In this document: positions 50,444-60,264 of the stretch, piece by piece
Position numbering within the stretch: position 1 is the first letter of the stretch
Layout of the letters: the number at the start of each line of letters is the position of its first letter
From: Oscillospiraceae bacterium
Lineage (GTDB): Bacteria; Bacillota; Clostridia; Oscillospirales; Acutalibacteraceae
Assembly (NCBI GenBank): GCA_025757685.1
Contig: CP107220.1
Span: 645,501-709,500, forward strand
Length of the DNA: 64,000 nt
Direction of reading: 5' to 3'
Notes under the pieces: generated by a model
What the model was told of the DNA's origin: nothing
Database searches by the model: none
Seen by the model: the letters and a program-made list of their open reading frames with translations, nothing else
Program-made: the position numbers and the translations under genes

Positions 50444-52177
50444 GTGGCTTTGAGCGATAGTTTTTTGCAGGAACTAAAAATGAAAACGGATATAGAAGAT
50501 GTGATCTCCACTTATGTGACCTTAAAGCGGCGTGGCGCCACTCTGGTGGGTTTGTGCCCCTTTCATAATGAGAAAACGCCGTCCTTTACCGTGTACCCGG
50601 CCACGCAGTCCTTTTACTGCTTTGGCTGCGGTGCCGGTGGGGACGCCATCACCTTCTTAAAAAAGATTGAGAATTTAGACTATTTGGACGCAGTTAAGAC
50701 CCTGGCCCAGCGGGCAGGGCTGCAAATGCCCCAGGAGGGCTTTGACGACTCCCTGTCCAAACGGCGTCGCCGGATCTTGGAGATGAACCGAGAGGCCGCT
50801 CGCTTTTATCATAGCGTGCTGCTGTCCCCGGAGGGCAAGGTGGGCTATGATTATTATATCGGTCGTGCACTGAGCGCCGCCACGATCAATCATTTTGGTT
50901 TGGGCTTTGCCCCCAATCAGTGGGACGCATTGCTCAAGCATATGCGCACCAAGGGCTACCAACCGGCAGAACTGGTGGACGCCGGGTTGGCCCGAAAAGG
51001 GCAAAAAGGGTATTATGACAACTTCCGCAACCGGGTCATGACCCCCATTATTGATGTGCGGGGCAATGTGATCGCCTTTGGCGGTCGCGTGCTGGATGAC
51101 AGCAAGCCCAAGTATATCAACACCGGCGACACGCTGGTATACAAAAAGACCAACGAGCTGTTTGCCCTGAACTTTGCCAAAGACAGTAAAGAGGACGCGC
51201 TGATTTTGTGCGAGGGCTATATGGATGTGATTGCCATGCACCAGGCCGGGTTTACCAATGCGGTGGCCGGTTGCGGTACGGCGCTGACTACGGAGCAGGT
51301 GCGGCTGATCAGCCGCTACGCCAAGGAAGTGATCCTAACCTACGATGCAGACGAGGCGGGGCAAAAGGCACTGCAAAAGGCCATGACCCTGTTTGACCAA
51401 ACAGATGTGAAAGTGCGCATTCCCGCGCTGGTGGGCGGCAAGGATCCGGACGAAATTATTCGTACCTACGGTCGGGACAAGTTTAAGGGTATGCTGGAGG
51501 GCGCGTCTAACGAAACAGAGTTTCGCCTGCTGGCCCTGCGCCGTCAATACAATTTGGCCACTACCCAGGGCAAGATCGACTTTATCGGCGGCGCACTGCA
51601 AATCCTATCAACTTTGCCGCCGGTGGAGCAGGATTTGTATGTATCCCGCCTGTCGGAGGAACTGGGTGTGGAGCGGCAGAATATGAAGGTGCAGCTGCAA
51701 GACCTGGTTGCCCGTCAAGGCAACAGAAGAGAAAAACGGGAATTCAACCGTATTGTGCAGGAGAATATGCGAAAGACCGCTCGGGAAACGATGGCCACAG
51801 ACGCCTCCCTGCGTAAGCTGCGGGCGGAGGATCGGTTGATCAGCTTGCTGCTGCGCTATCCGGATTGCAGCCGCCTGTGCAAGGACTTTGACCCTCAGTG
51901 GCTGACCCCCGGCTTTGCCCAACGGGTGTTTACGCTGATCTTGCAACGGCTGGAGAATGGTGACGGTACGGAGCTGATGGACCTGCGGGACCGGTTGACG
52001 GACGACGAGATGGGTCGCCTGTCCGGTATTATTGCCCGTGGCGGTGAGTCAGCGGACGCCAAGCAGGAATTTTCCGACTGCCTGCAAACCATTCGTGCTG
52101 AGCAGCAAAAAAAGCAGGAGAGCGCGGCAGAACTGGACGACCAGGCCTTTCGTGACCTGTTTCGCCATCATTCATAA
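50444..52177 (+). CDS. dnaG: DNA primase
   Basis: A 577-residue primase making RNA primers for replication. The CHC2 zinc ribbon (LCPFHNEKTPSF ... FYCFGCGAGG, residues 35-65), the Toprim core (ILCEGYMDVIAMHQAG and TYDADEAGQKA) and a C-terminal helicase-binding domain are all present. The start is GTG behind GAGGTGAG. It is followed by rpoD, the classic macromolecular synthesis order. Confidence 0.97.
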   Translation: MALSDSFLQELKMKTDIEDVISTYVTLKRRGATLVGLCPFHNEKTPSFTVYPATQSFYCFGCGAGGDAITFLKKIENLDYLDAVKTLAQRAGLQMPQEGFDDSLSKRRRRILEMNREAARFYHSVLLSPEGKVGYDYYIGRALSAATINHFGLGFAPNQWDALLKHMRTKGYQPAELVDAGLARKGQKGYYDNFRNRVMTPIIDVRGNVIAFGGRVLDDSKPKYINTGDTLVYKKTNELFALNFAKDSKEDALILCEGYMDVIAMHQAGFTNAVAGCGTALTTEQVRLISRYAKEVILTYDADEAGQKALQKAMTLFDQTDVKVRIPALVGGKDPDEIIRTYGRDKFKGMLEGASNETEFRLLALRRQYNLATTQGKIDFIGGALQILSTLPPVEQDLYVSRLSEELGVERQNMKVQLQDLVARQGNRREKREFNRIVQENMRKTARETMATDASLRKLRAEDRLISLLLRYPDCSRLCKDFDPQWLTPGFAQRVFTLILQRLENGDGTELMDLRDRLTDDEMGRLSGIIARGGESADAKQEFSDCLQTIRAEQQKKQESAAELDDQAFRDLFRHHS

Positions 52178-52223
52178 ACCATGGGTTTACATATAGAAAT
52201 ACGATGAAATGAGGATTCAGACT

Positions 52224-53360
52224 ATGAGCAACAACGAATTGCATTTGCCTGCCCAGCAGCAGGTGAGCGAAGAAAAGAAAAACGCTGCCTTTAAGAAGCT
52301 GGTGGAGCGGGGCAAGCAGTCCGGCCACCTGTCCGCACAAGAGATCGACAATGTAATTGTGGAGCTTGACCTGGATGTGGACGAGCTGGAAAAACTGAAC
52401 GAGATGATTGACTCGGCCAACATCAGCATTGTAGACGACTTTTCTGCCGAGGCGCTGGACGGTATTCCGCTGGAAGTGGATCTGCCCAAGGAGACGGACG
52501 CTGCGGAGACGGTAGCCACTAACGATAACGCGGCCATGGACGATCCGGTCAAGGTGTATTTGAAAGAGATCGGCCGGGTGCCGCTGCTAACCCCGGAGGA
52601 GGAGATTGAGCTGGCAATCCGCATTGCGGATAATGACGAAAAGGCCAAGAAGCGACTGGCAGAGGCCAATCTGCGCTTGGTGGTGAGCATTGCCAAACGC
52701 TATGTGGGTCGCGGTATGCAGTTCTTGGATCTGATCCAGGAGGGCAACCTGGGCTTAATCAAAGCAGTGGACAAGTTTGACTACACCAAGGGCTTTAAGT
52801 TCTCCACCTATGCTACCTGGTGGATCCGCCAGGCGATTACCCGCGCGATTGCGGACCAGGCCCGTACCATCCGTATTCCCGTGCACATGGTGGAGACCAT
52901 CAATAAGGTAAAGAAAGCCAACAGCCAACTGCTGCACCAAAACGGCCGTGAGCCTACGGCGGACGAGATTTCCGAGTATTTGGAGATGCCGGTAGATAAG
53001 GTGCGTGAGATTATGCGTGTGGCCCAGGAGCCGGTATCTTTGGAGACCCCCATCGGTGAAGAGGAGGATAGCCATTTGGGCGACTTTATCCCGGACGATG
53101 ACGCGCTGGCCCCGGCAGACGCTGCCTCTATGAGCCTGCTCAAGGAACAACTGGCCGATGTGCTTAAGACCCTGACCCCCAGAGAGGAAAAGGTGCTGAG
53201 TCTGCGCTTTGGCTTGGAGGACGGAAACCCCAAGACCTTGGAGGAAGTGGGTAAGGAATTTAATGTGACCCGTGAGCGTATTCGCCAGATTGAGGCCAAG
53301 GCACTGCGCAAGCTGCGCCACCCCAGCAGAAGTAAGAAATTAAAGGACTTTTTGGACTGA
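52224..53360 (+). CDS. rpoD: Primary sigma factor (sigma-A)
   Basis: A 378-residue housekeeping sigma factor. The N-terminal 1.1-like acidic part (1-110) is followed by region 1.2 (DDPVKVYLKEIGRVPLL), region 2 (QEGNLGLIKAVDKFD and FSTYATWWIRQAI), region 3, and region 4.2 (VTRERIRQIEAKALRKLRHP). I chose ATG 52224, 8 bases after GAGGA. Its stop shares a base with the DUF896 start. Confidence 0.97.
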   Translation: MSNNELHLPAQQQVSEEKKNAAFKKLVERGKQSGHLSAQEIDNVIVELDLDVDELEKLNEMIDSANISIVDDFSAEALDGIPLEVDLPKETDAAETVATNDNAAMDDPVKVYLKEIGRVPLLTPEEEIELAIRIADNDEKAKKRLAEANLRLVVSIAKRYVGRGMQFLDLIQEGNLGLIKAVDKFDYTKGFKFSTYATWWIRQAITRAIADQARTIRIPVHMVETINKVKKANSQLLHQNGREPTADEISEYLEMPVDKVREIMRVAQEPVSLETPIGEEEDSHLGDFIPDDDALAPADAASMSLLKEQLADVLKTLTPREEKVLSLRFGLEDGNPKTLEEVGKEFNVTRERIRQIEAKALRKLRHPSRSKKLKDFLD

Positions 53361-53578
53361 TGAAACCGGAAGAAATCGCGCGCATTAACGCGCTGGCCCG
53401 TAAGGCCAAAACGCCGGAGGGTCTGACCCCGGCGGAAAAGGAAGAACAAGGCGCTTTGCGCCGTCGCTACATTGACTCGTTTAAGCGTAGTTTGGTCAGC
53501 CAACTGGATAACACCTATGTAGTGGAGCCGAACGGTGAAAAGCACAAGCTGCAACGCAACGAGAACAAAGGAGATTAA
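53360..53578 (+). CDS. DUF896/UPF0291 small protein (YnzC-like)
   Basis: A 72-residue protein of the YnzC family: EEIARINALARKAK, then LTPAEKEEQGALRRRYIDSFK form two helices. The tail is charged. Its function is unknown. It is coupled to rpoD (TGATG). Confidence 0.9.
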   Translation: MKPEEIARINALARKAKTPEGLTPAEKEEQGALRRRYIDSFKRSLVSQLDNTYVVEPNGEKHKLQRNENKGD

Positions 53579-53585
53579 CGCATTT

Positions 53586-54497
53586 ATGCTTGATTTCAAG
53601 GAACCGAAAATTACGGACAAGCCCTGGGTGGATCAATGCCTGTCCCACGCCCACAGTATGAACTGCGAGTATACATTTGGCAACATTTTCGTTTGGCGCA
53701 CGGCGTATGTGACCCGCATTTGCCATTATAAGGACTTTTTGCTGATCCGTTACGGCAGAGGGGCAGACATTGCGTATTCGCCCCCGGTGGGCACCGGCGA
53801 TTTTGCCGATGCGGTGCGGGTGTTACAGCAGGACGCGGCAGAAAATGGCGTCACTTTACGCCTGCTGGGTGTGACCGCCAGCTATAAAGAATTGCTGGAG
53901 GCGGATTTCCCGGGAAAATTCAACTACACCTATTCCGACGATTATAACGATTATATTTACAGTGTAGAGAAAATGGCCAATTTGTCCGGCAAGAAGTATC
54001 ACGGCAAGCGGGGGCACATTACCTACTTTATGAAGGCGTATCCGGACTGGCAGTTTGAAGTGCTCACCCCGGAGAATGTGGGGGAGTGCATTGCCCTGCA
54101 TACCAGCTGGATTGACGAGAAAGACCAAACGGAACAAAAAGAAGAGGACGCCGAGTTTTCCCTGGAGTTTGAAGCGGTGCTCTCCGCCTTTGACAATTAC
54201 AAGGCGTTGGGCTTTGTAGGCGGACTGATCCGGGTGGGCGGCAAGGTGATCGCCTACACCATGGGTGAGCCTCACAGTAAGGAATGCTTTGTGACCCATT
54301 TTGAAAAGGCACCGGCAGATATGCGCGGGGCGTTCCCCATCATCAATCAGGTATTCACGCAGCAGTGCCTAAGTGGCTATACCTATGTGAATCGGGAAGA
54401 AGATTTAGGATTGGAGGGCTTGCGCAAGGCCAAGCAGTCCTATCACCCGGAGATATTCTTAGAGAAGTGCGTGGCCACCTATGTTGACGAAAATTGA
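53586..54497 (+). CDS. DUF2156 acyltransferase-fold protein
   Basis: A 303-residue protein of the DUF2156 group, the GNAT-like C-terminal domain related to phosphatidylglycerol lysyltransferase and FemX. SYKELLEADFPGKF, the KKYHGKRGHITYFMKAYP segment and the late NREEDLGLEGLRKAKQSYHP are typical. There is no membrane domain, so it is the soluble form. AAAGGAG lies about 14 bases upstream of the ATG, a long spacing. It overlaps the next GNAT gene by 17 bases. Confidence 0.87.
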   Translation: MLDFKEPKITDKPWVDQCLSHAHSMNCEYTFGNIFVWRTAYVTRICHYKDFLLIRYGRGADIAYSPPVGTGDFADAVRVLQQDAAENGVTLRLLGVTASYKELLEADFPGKFNYTYSDDYNDYIYSVEKMANLSGKKYHGKRGHITYFMKAYPDWQFEVLTPENVGECIALHTSWIDEKDQTEQKEEDAEFSLEFEAVLSAFDNYKALGFVGGLIRVGGKVIAYTMGEPHSKECFVTHFEKAPADMRGAFPIINQVFTQQCLSGYTYVNREEDLGLEGLRKAKQSYHPEIFLEKCVATYVDEN

Positions 54498-55155
54498 ATT
54501 TACGGAAGATGCCACACAGATCGTTGATCTTTGGCACCGGGTGTTTGGGGACGATGAAGCGTATATCCGCTTCTTTTTGGACAACTGCCGCCACAAACGC
54601 TGCGTAGGTGCCTTTGTGGGGGAGCGGCTGGTGTCTATGCTGTTTTTGCTGGACTGTACCTATAACGGACAGCAGGGGGCTTATGTGTATGCGGTAGCCA
54701 CCCACCCGGATTACAGAAAACAGGGCTTTATGCAAAAATGTATTGACTATTCCCAGGCATTGGATTATGATTTTCTATGTTTGGTGCCGGCAGAGGCGTA
54801 TCTTTTCGATGTGTATGCCAAATTCGGTTTTCAGTCCCTGCTGTTTGGTACCGCCATGCCGGCACAGTTAGACGACAGCTGGCAAACGGCGGGGGAACAG
54901 GTGTATTTTGACCGCCGCCGTGCCTGGACACCGACGCCTGCGGTGGAACTGGTAGATAGCGACTACCTGTATCGGGAAAATGTGCTGCTGGATGGCAGCT
55001 TCTATTGTAAAGACGATGGGATCGCCGCGGTGCGGGACGGTCGGATTTGCGAATATATCCAAAAGAGTGGCAATGTGCTGACTGCCGAGCCGGTGGGTAT
55101 GCTGTGGAGCCGCCGGGCGTTGCCACCGGGCTACTTTGGCCTGTATATGGATTAA
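54481..55155 (+). CDS. GNAT family acetyltransferase-like protein
   Basis: A 224-residue protein with a GNAT core: YVYAVATHPDYRKQGFMQKCI is the acetyl-CoA loop region (motif A) near residue 61. The C-terminal half (about 130-224) is unlike simple acetyltransferases and may be an SCP2-like or second domain. The substrate is unknown. The pair DUF2156-GNAT occurs together in many Clostridia. Confidence 0.8.
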   Translation: MLTKIEFTEDATQIVDLWHRVFGDDEAYIRFFLDNCRHKRCVGAFVGERLVSMLFLLDCTYNGQQGAYVYAVATHPDYRKQGFMQKCIDYSQALDYDFLCLVPAEAYLFDVYAKFGFQSLLFGTAMPAQLDDSWQTAGEQVYFDRRRAWTPTPAVELVDSDYLYRENVLLDGSFYCKDDGIAAVRDGRICEYIQKSGNVLTAEPVGMLWSRRALPPGYFGLYMD

Positions 55156-55171
55156 CGGAGGTTACATAACT

Positions 55172-55711
55172 ATGGTTTATGTCTTTTTAGCGGACGGATT
55201 TGAACTGATCGAGGCGTTGGCGCCGGTGGATATGCTACGCCGGGCCAAAATCGGCGTGATGACCGTTGGCATCGGCGGCAGTGTAATCACTGCGTCCTGC
55301 GGGGTCAGCGTTACCTGCGACATTAGCGACAAGGCCTTTCGCTTCAAGAATGTAGACGCCATTGTGCTGCCCGGCGGTATGCCCGGTACGAAGAATTTGG
55401 AAAAAAGCCCGGTGGTGCAGGATGCCATTGACAAGGCTGCAGAGCGCAACACGCTGATCTGTGCCATTTGCGCCGCACCGTCTATTTTGGGCCACAAGGG
55501 TCTGCTTAATGAGAAGGAAGCCATTTGTTTTCCCGGCTTTGAGCAGGAACTGACCGGCGCCACCATTTCTAAAAAGCATGTGGTGTGCGACGGCGACTTT
55601 ATCACCGCCAAGGGCGCCGGTGTGGCTGTGGACTTTGGGCTGGAGATTGTGTGCCAGTTGGAGGGTCGTGAAATGGCAGCCAACGTGCGCAAGACCATTC
55701 AATGTCCGTAA
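55172..55711 (+). CDS. DJ-1/PfpI family protein (YajL-like)
   Basis: A 179-residue flavodoxin-fold protein. The reactive Cys is in LICAICAAPSILG (about residue 103) and the acidic partner in the N-terminal FELIEALAPVDM. Members act as deglycases, chaperones or thiamine-related enzymes, so the exact role is open. I chose ATG 55172 with ACGGAGG 10 bases upstream. It overlaps fthC by 10 bases. Confidence 0.9.
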   Translation: MVYVFLADGFELIEALAPVDMLRRAKIGVMTVGIGGSVITASCGVSVTCDISDKAFRFKNVDAIVLPGGMPGTKNLEKSPVVQDAIDKAAERNTLICAICAAPSILGHKGLLNEKEAICFPGFEQELTGATISKKHVVCDGDFITAKGAGVAVDFGLEIVCQLEGREMAANVRKTIQCP

Positions 55712-56283
55712 AGGGTGACCTGCGCCGCGCATTTCGGCAGCGGCGACGGGAAAAGATAAACAGAGCCGCGGCGGACGCCGCCATTGCCCGCCGGGTGCTG
55801 GACAGCAGCGCCTATGGGCAGGCAAGTGTGCTTTTAGGCTATGCCGCCCTGCCGGAGGAGATACAGACGGACGGCATTCTTCGCCGTGCGCTGGCAGAGG
55901 GCAAGGCGCTTTATTTGCCCCGCTGTCTTGACGATGCCGGGCAAATGGCCTTTTATCGGGTGCAGGCGCTGGAAGATCTGGAAAGCGGCAGCTTCGGTGT
56001 AAGGGAGCCGTCTTTAGCCGCGCCCCAATACAATATGGATTTAGACGGTCAGGCCCTGTGCTTGGTGCCGGGTCTTTGCTTTGATGGCAAAGGGTATCGG
56101 CTGGGCTACGGTAAGGGATACTATGACCGGTTTTTGGCAAAATTCCGTGGGGTGACCCTAGGACTTTGCTATAATGATTTTTTGCAGGACTGCCTGCCGG
56201 TGGGGGACTATGATCTGCCGGTACAGCAGATTGCTACGGAGGACTGGGTGTTCGCCGTGGAGCAAGGAGCAGCGTATGAATGA
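55702..56283 (+). CDS. fthC: 5-formyltetrahydrofolate cyclo-ligase
   Basis: A 193-residue enzyme that turns 5-formyl-THF into 5,10-methenyl-THF with ATP, returning a dead-end folate to the pool. The GYGKGYYDRFL motif near residue 136 is diagnostic, and the basic N-terminus (KGDLRRAFRQRRR) and ALCLVPGLCFD are typical. It is the third folate gene in the window, with fhs and folC. It overlaps mltG by 8 bases. Confidence 0.95.
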   Translation: MSVKGDLRRAFRQRRREKINRAAADAAIARRVLDSSAYGQASVLLGYAALPEEIQTDGILRRALAEGKALYLPRCLDDAGQMAFYRVQALEDLESGSFGVREPSLAAPQYNMDLDGQALCLVPGLCFDGKGYRLGYGKGYYDRFLAKFRGVTLGLCYNDFLQDCLPVGDYDLPVQQIATEDWVFAVEQGAAYE

Positions 56284-57517
56284 AAACAGAGATTTGAATC
56301 AGCGGGAGAACGGTATTAATCCCTCGGAGCTCAGCGGTAAAGGGGACTACTATTTCTCTAACGGTGTGCAGGAGCGCACCCCTCGCACCACGCCGGTGGG
56401 TACAAAACGCAAGCCGGCGAAAAAAGGCAACGGCGTAAAGTCCACTTATGTGTTCTTTATTGTGGTGATTGCGGTGTCCATGGCACTGTCTGTGTACGCC
56501 GTGTTCTGTATGAATGACATTTTGGCCATCACCAAGACCAAGTCCACCGTCACTGTGTCTATGCAGGAGGAGGTCAAGACCGCTTCAGATGCCATTGACC
56601 TGCTGGCGGACCAGGGACTGATCAAGTGCAAGGGCTTTTGCAAGTTTTTTGCCACCTTGCACGATAAGGTGCTTAACGATCCCATCGGCGGACCGTACCC
56701 GGCAGGGGTGTATTACTTAAACGGAAAAATGGGCCTGGAGGGTATGCTGCAGACCTTGCAGGGCTCCTCTGCCACTTCGGAGACGGTGACCCTGATTTTT
56801 CCTGAGGGTATGACCGTACCGGAGATCGTCAATAAACTGACAGAGAACGATGTGTGTGACAAAACGGCGCTGCTGTCCGTGATCGATTCCACAGAATTTA
56901 CCTATTCTATGGTGGCGGACTTAAAGGCCAATGAGCATGTGCCTTACCGTCTGGAGGGCTTTATGTTCCCGGATACCTACGAGTTTTTTGTGGGGGAGAA
57001 CGCCTCCAGCGTGGTGAAGAAGTTCCTGTCTAACGGCGACAGCAAGATCTCCGAAAAAGATCGCGCCCAGGCCAAAAAGCTGGGCTATTCCATGTATGAG
57101 GTAATGACCATTGCCTCCATTATTCAAAAGGAAGCCGGCAGTGAGAAGCAGATGAAAACTATCTCCTCTGTCATTCATAATCGCCTGAGCGATAAAACCA
57201 ACTTCCCATCCCTGGGCTGTCAGTCCACCTCTGACTATATTACCAACTTTGTAAAGCCAAATTTGTCCTCAACCAGTGCCCACACGGCGGACTATTATCT
57301 GGATTATTACAATACGCAGACCACCTCTACCGTGGTGGGGCTGCCTGCCGGTCCTATTTGCAACCCGGGTAAAGCGGCCGTTCAGGCGGCGCTCCATCCG
57401 TCGGATACCGGTTATTATTACTTCTTCCATGACACCAAGGGCAATCTGTACACTGCCAAGACCTATGCCGAGTTTAAGCAGAAGGTACAGACCTACGCCC
57501 CCTATCTGGCTGCATGA
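56276..57517 (+). CDS. mltG: Endolytic murein transglycosylase MltG
   Basis: A 413-residue membrane-anchored enzyme that cuts nascent glycan strands. The cytoplasmic N-terminus (1-60) is followed by one membrane segment (about 61-83), a LysM-like part and the YceG domain with catalytic Glu in TIASIIQKEAGSEKQM (about residue 287) and LPAGPICNPGKAAVQAAL. I chose ATG 56276 with AAGGAG 8 bases upstream. It overlaps the U32 gene. Confidence 0.94.
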   Translation: MNENRDLNQRENGINPSELSGKGDYYFSNGVQERTPRTTPVGTKRKPAKKGNGVKSTYVFFIVVIAVSMALSVYAVFCMNDILAITKTKSTVTVSMQEEVKTASDAIDLLADQGLIKCKGFCKFFATLHDKVLNDPIGGPYPAGVYYLNGKMGLEGMLQTLQGSSATSETVTLIFPEGMTVPEIVNKLTENDVCDKTALLSVIDSTEFTYSMVADLKANEHVPYRLEGFMFPDTYEFFVGENASSVVKKFLSNGDSKISEKDRAQAKKLGYSMYEVMTIASIIQKEAGSEKQMKTISSVIHNRLSDKTNFPSLGCQSTSDYITNFVKPNLSSTSAHTADYYLDYYNTQTTSTVVGLPAGPICNPGKAAVQAALHPSDTGYYYFFHDTKGNLYTAKTYAEFKQKVQTYAPYLAA

Positions 57518-58746
57518 TGAAGCGGGTGGAATTGCTGTCCCCGGCAGGGGATATGGAACGGCTGGAATTGGCAGTTAAGTTCGGTGCAGACGCGGTGTAT
57601 GTGGGCGGAACCCAATTTGGTATGCGCTCCAACCCATCCAATTTTGACCCGGCGCAGCTGCAAGCGGCTTGCAAGCTGGTGCACGCTGCCGGGAAAAAGC
57701 TGTATTTGACCTGCAACACCTTGCCCCGCAGCTATGAGCTGGATGCGCTGCCGGACTTTCTCCGCAGTGCCCGGGCGGCAGGGGTAGACGCCTTTATCAT
57801 TGCGGATATGGGCGTGCTTGCTATTGCCAAGCAGGCGGCACCGGAGGTGGAAGTGCATATTTCCACCCAGGCGGGGATCGTCAATTATGCGGCGGCCAAT
57901 GCCTTTTACCAAATGGGCGCCAAGCGGATCGTTACCGCAAGAGAGCTTTCACTGGATGAGATCAAGATGATCCGGGACCATACGCCTCCGGAGCTGGAAA
58001 TTGAGGCCTTTGTTCACGGTGCCATGTGTATGAGCTTTAGCGGTCGGTGCATTCTCTCGGATTATATGGTGGGGCGAGATGCCAACCGTGGTGACTGTGC
58101 CCAGCCCTGCCGCTGGAAGTACCACTTGATGGAGGAGACCCGCCCGGGGCAGTATTTTCCCATCAATCAAGAGGAGAACGGCACATATATTTTCAATTCC
58201 AAGGATTTGTGTATGATCGAGCATATCCCGGAGCTGGTGGCTGCAGGAGTGGACTCGTTTAAGATTGAGGGTCGCGCCAAAAGTGCCTATTATACCGCCG
58301 TTGTGACCCACGCTTATCGTCAGGCGCTGGACGCTTATTTTGCCCACCCGTCCCCGGACTTCCGTGTGCCGGACTGGGTGCTGGCGGAGATGGAAAAAAT
58401 GAGCCATCGGGTTTATACCACCGGCTTTAACTTCGGTCCGCTGCAGAATGGGCAGGAGCTGAATACCGGCGGCTATGTGCGCACCTGGGATGTGTGCGCC
58501 CTGTACCGAGACCAGCAGGGGAACCGGTTGATCGTGGACCAGCGCAATCGCTTCTTTGAGGGCGATATCCTGGAGGTGCTGGAACCGGGGCAAAAGCCCT
58601 ATACCCTGACTGTTCGAGACCTGGTGCGAGAGGCAGACGGCACGCATACGGAGGCAGCCAATAAGGCAACGGAGGTGTATTCCTTTACCGTGGATCGCCC
58701 GGTGTCCCCGGATGCTATTTTGCGCCGCAAGCGGGACGAGGACTAA
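57514..58746 (+). CDS. U32 family peptidase-like protein (TrhP/RlhA group)
   Basis: A 410-residue barrel protein of the U32 family. LLSPAGDMERLELAVKFGAD, FVHGAMCMSFSGRCILSDYM and the Cys pair CAQPCRWKY are present. Relatives in Escherichia and Bacillus hydroxylate tRNA U34 or 23S rRNA rather than digest collagen, so an RNA modification role is more likely than proteolysis. ATG 57514 or 57517 both work; the first overlaps the mltG stop. Confidence 0.9.
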   Translation: MMKRVELLSPAGDMERLELAVKFGADAVYVGGTQFGMRSNPSNFDPAQLQAACKLVHAAGKKLYLTCNTLPRSYELDALPDFLRSARAAGVDAFIIADMGVLAIAKQAAPEVEVHISTQAGIVNYAAANAFYQMGAKRIVTARELSLDEIKMIRDHTPPELEIEAFVHGAMCMSFSGRCILSDYMVGRDANRGDCAQPCRWKYHLMEETRPGQYFPINQEENGTYIFNSKDLCMIEHIPELVAAGVDSFKIEGRAKSAYYTAVVTHAYRQALDAYFAHPSPDFRVPDWVLAEMEKMSHRVYTTGFNFGPLQNGQELNTGGYVRTWDVCALYRDQQGNRLIVDQRNRFFEGDILEVLEPGQKPYTLTVRDLVREADGTHTEAANKATEVYSFTVDRPVSPDAILRRKRDED

Positions 58747-58783
58747 ACAGAATACGCATTTTTTGCACCCCTGATGTACATAC

Positions 58784-58803
58784 TACACCGGGGGTGTATT
58801 TTT
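58784..58803 (+). terminator. Small hairpin with T-run overlapping the PBP ribosome site
   Basis: A 6-bp stem TACACC/GGTGTA with loop GGG, then TTTTT. The stem includes the GGGGGTG that would serve as the ribosome site for the next gene, so folding could both stop transcription and hide the start. Confidence 0.55.
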
Positions 58804-60261
58804 ATGGGTAGACGGCTTCACGCATTTTCACTGGTTATGTGCCTGCTATTTACCGTCGTTTGCGGGCGGGTGCTGTATGTGGCGCGCAGCGGTGATTTTG
58901 CCGTAGGTCAAAGCTATAACAGCTACACCCTGCTTTTTGAACAGAACGATACGGAAATCACAGACCGACTGGGACGATCCATGGGCGGCACCCGCAAAGA
59001 GTGGGTGGCTGTGATCCGCCCTACGCAGGATTGCCTGCGAGAACTCCCGCGCCTGTTTGCGCCCGGAGATGTGCAGCGCATTGCAAAGGAACTGCAAAAA
59101 GGCTATCCGGTGCTGGAGCCGGTAGCCACTAAGGCGGATACAAACCACATTGTAATTATGGAGCGCACAGTGCGGGACAGCACCACCCTCCACGCCCGTC
59201 AGCTGCTGGACCGTGCCAGCGGCGGACTGGGTCAATATACAGCCGTTGCCACGGAGAAAAAATTGAACTTCGCCACCGACGCCATGGGGCGGGTGCTCTC
59301 CGGCAATGCCATGACGGAGCAAACAGATCGTACCGGCGCCCCTGCCACCATGCGAACCACGCTGGATCTGGAACTTCAAAAGACGGTGGAGCAGGCGGCC
59401 GAGTCGATCAAAACCGGCGCTGTGGTGGTGCTGGATGTACCTACCGGAGAGGTGCGCGCCGTGTATAGCGCACCTGCGGACTACTATAACCGCGCATTGT
59501 CCGCTTACGCTGTTGGCTCCGTTTTTAAGCTGATTGTTGCCGCTGCGGCGTTGGAAGCAGACTTGCAGCCGGTCTATGCCTGTAAAGGTGAAATTAAAGT
59601 GGGCGATACAGTCTATCGGTGCCAAAACGGTCGGGTGCATGGTCGGCAGACGATGGAGCAGGCGCTGGCCCATTCCTGTAACTGCTACTTTGTGCAGCTG
59701 GCGCAGAAGTTAGGCGCCGGGCGGTTGTACCAAATGGGGCTGGATTTTGGCTTCGGCACGCCGATTGCGCTGTATAAGGATTTTCAGAGCGCTGCCGGGC
59801 GGCTGCCGTCTCTGTCGGTGCTGGCGTCTCCCGGCCAGCTGGCACTGCTGGGCTTTGGGCAGGGGAAGCTGACGGACACACCGCTGCACTTTGCCCGTTG
59901 CGTTGCGGCCATCGCCGGTGGCGGCGTGTATTGTTCGCCGGATTTGACCGGCAAGGCGACAGCGAAACCGCGCCGCGTGATGCAGGCAAGGCATGCAAAG
60001 ACGCTGCTGGCCTATATGCGCACGGTGGTAGCAGCGGGTACCGGCAGCGGCGCCGATTATCGTGGCCGCTCCGCCGGTAAAACCGCCACCGCCCAGTCCG
60101 GCCGTTATGTGCGGGGCAGGGAAGTGCTCAATACCTATTTTGCAGGGGTGTATCCCTTTGATCATCCCCGCTATGCCATTGTGGTGATGCGGGAAAACGG
60201 CACCTCCGGCGCTGCCGATTGCTGCCCGGTGTTTCGCCGCATTGTATCAAAGTTGCCGTAG
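58804..60261 (+). CDS. Short class B penicillin-binding protein
   Basis: A 485-residue D,D-transpeptidase-like protein: membrane anchor at about residues 8-25, short pedestal domain, then the transpeptidase domain with S239-VFK (SxxK), S291-CN (SxN) and K426-TA in place of the usual KTG box. Class B PBPs cross-link peptidoglycan with a SEDS partner. It is 100-200 residues shorter than most FtsI/PBP2 proteins. I chose ATG 58804, 7 bases after GGGGGTG. Spore-specific (SpoVD-like) and vegetative roles are both possible. Confidence 0.85.
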   Translation: MGRRLHAFSLVMCLLFTVVCGRVLYVARSGDFAVGQSYNSYTLLFEQNDTEITDRLGRSMGGTRKEWVAVIRPTQDCLRELPRLFAPGDVQRIAKELQKGYPVLEPVATKADTNHIVIMERTVRDSTTLHARQLLDRASGGLGQYTAVATEKKLNFATDAMGRVLSGNAMTEQTDRTGAPATMRTTLDLELQKTVEQAAESIKTGAVVVLDVPTGEVRAVYSAPADYYNRALSAYAVGSVFKLIVAAAALEADLQPVYACKGEIKVGDTVYRCQNGRVHGRQTMEQALAHSCNCYFVQLAQKLGAGRLYQMGLDFGFGTPIALYKDFQSAAGRLPSLSVLASPGQLALLGFGQGKLTDTPLHFARCVAAIAGGGVYCSPDLTGKATAKPRRVMQARHAKTLLAYMRTVVAAGTGSGADYRGRSAGKTATAQSGRYVRGREVLNTYFAGVYPFDHPRYAIVVMRENGTSGAADCCPVFRRIVSKLP

Positions 60262-60264
60262 GCC

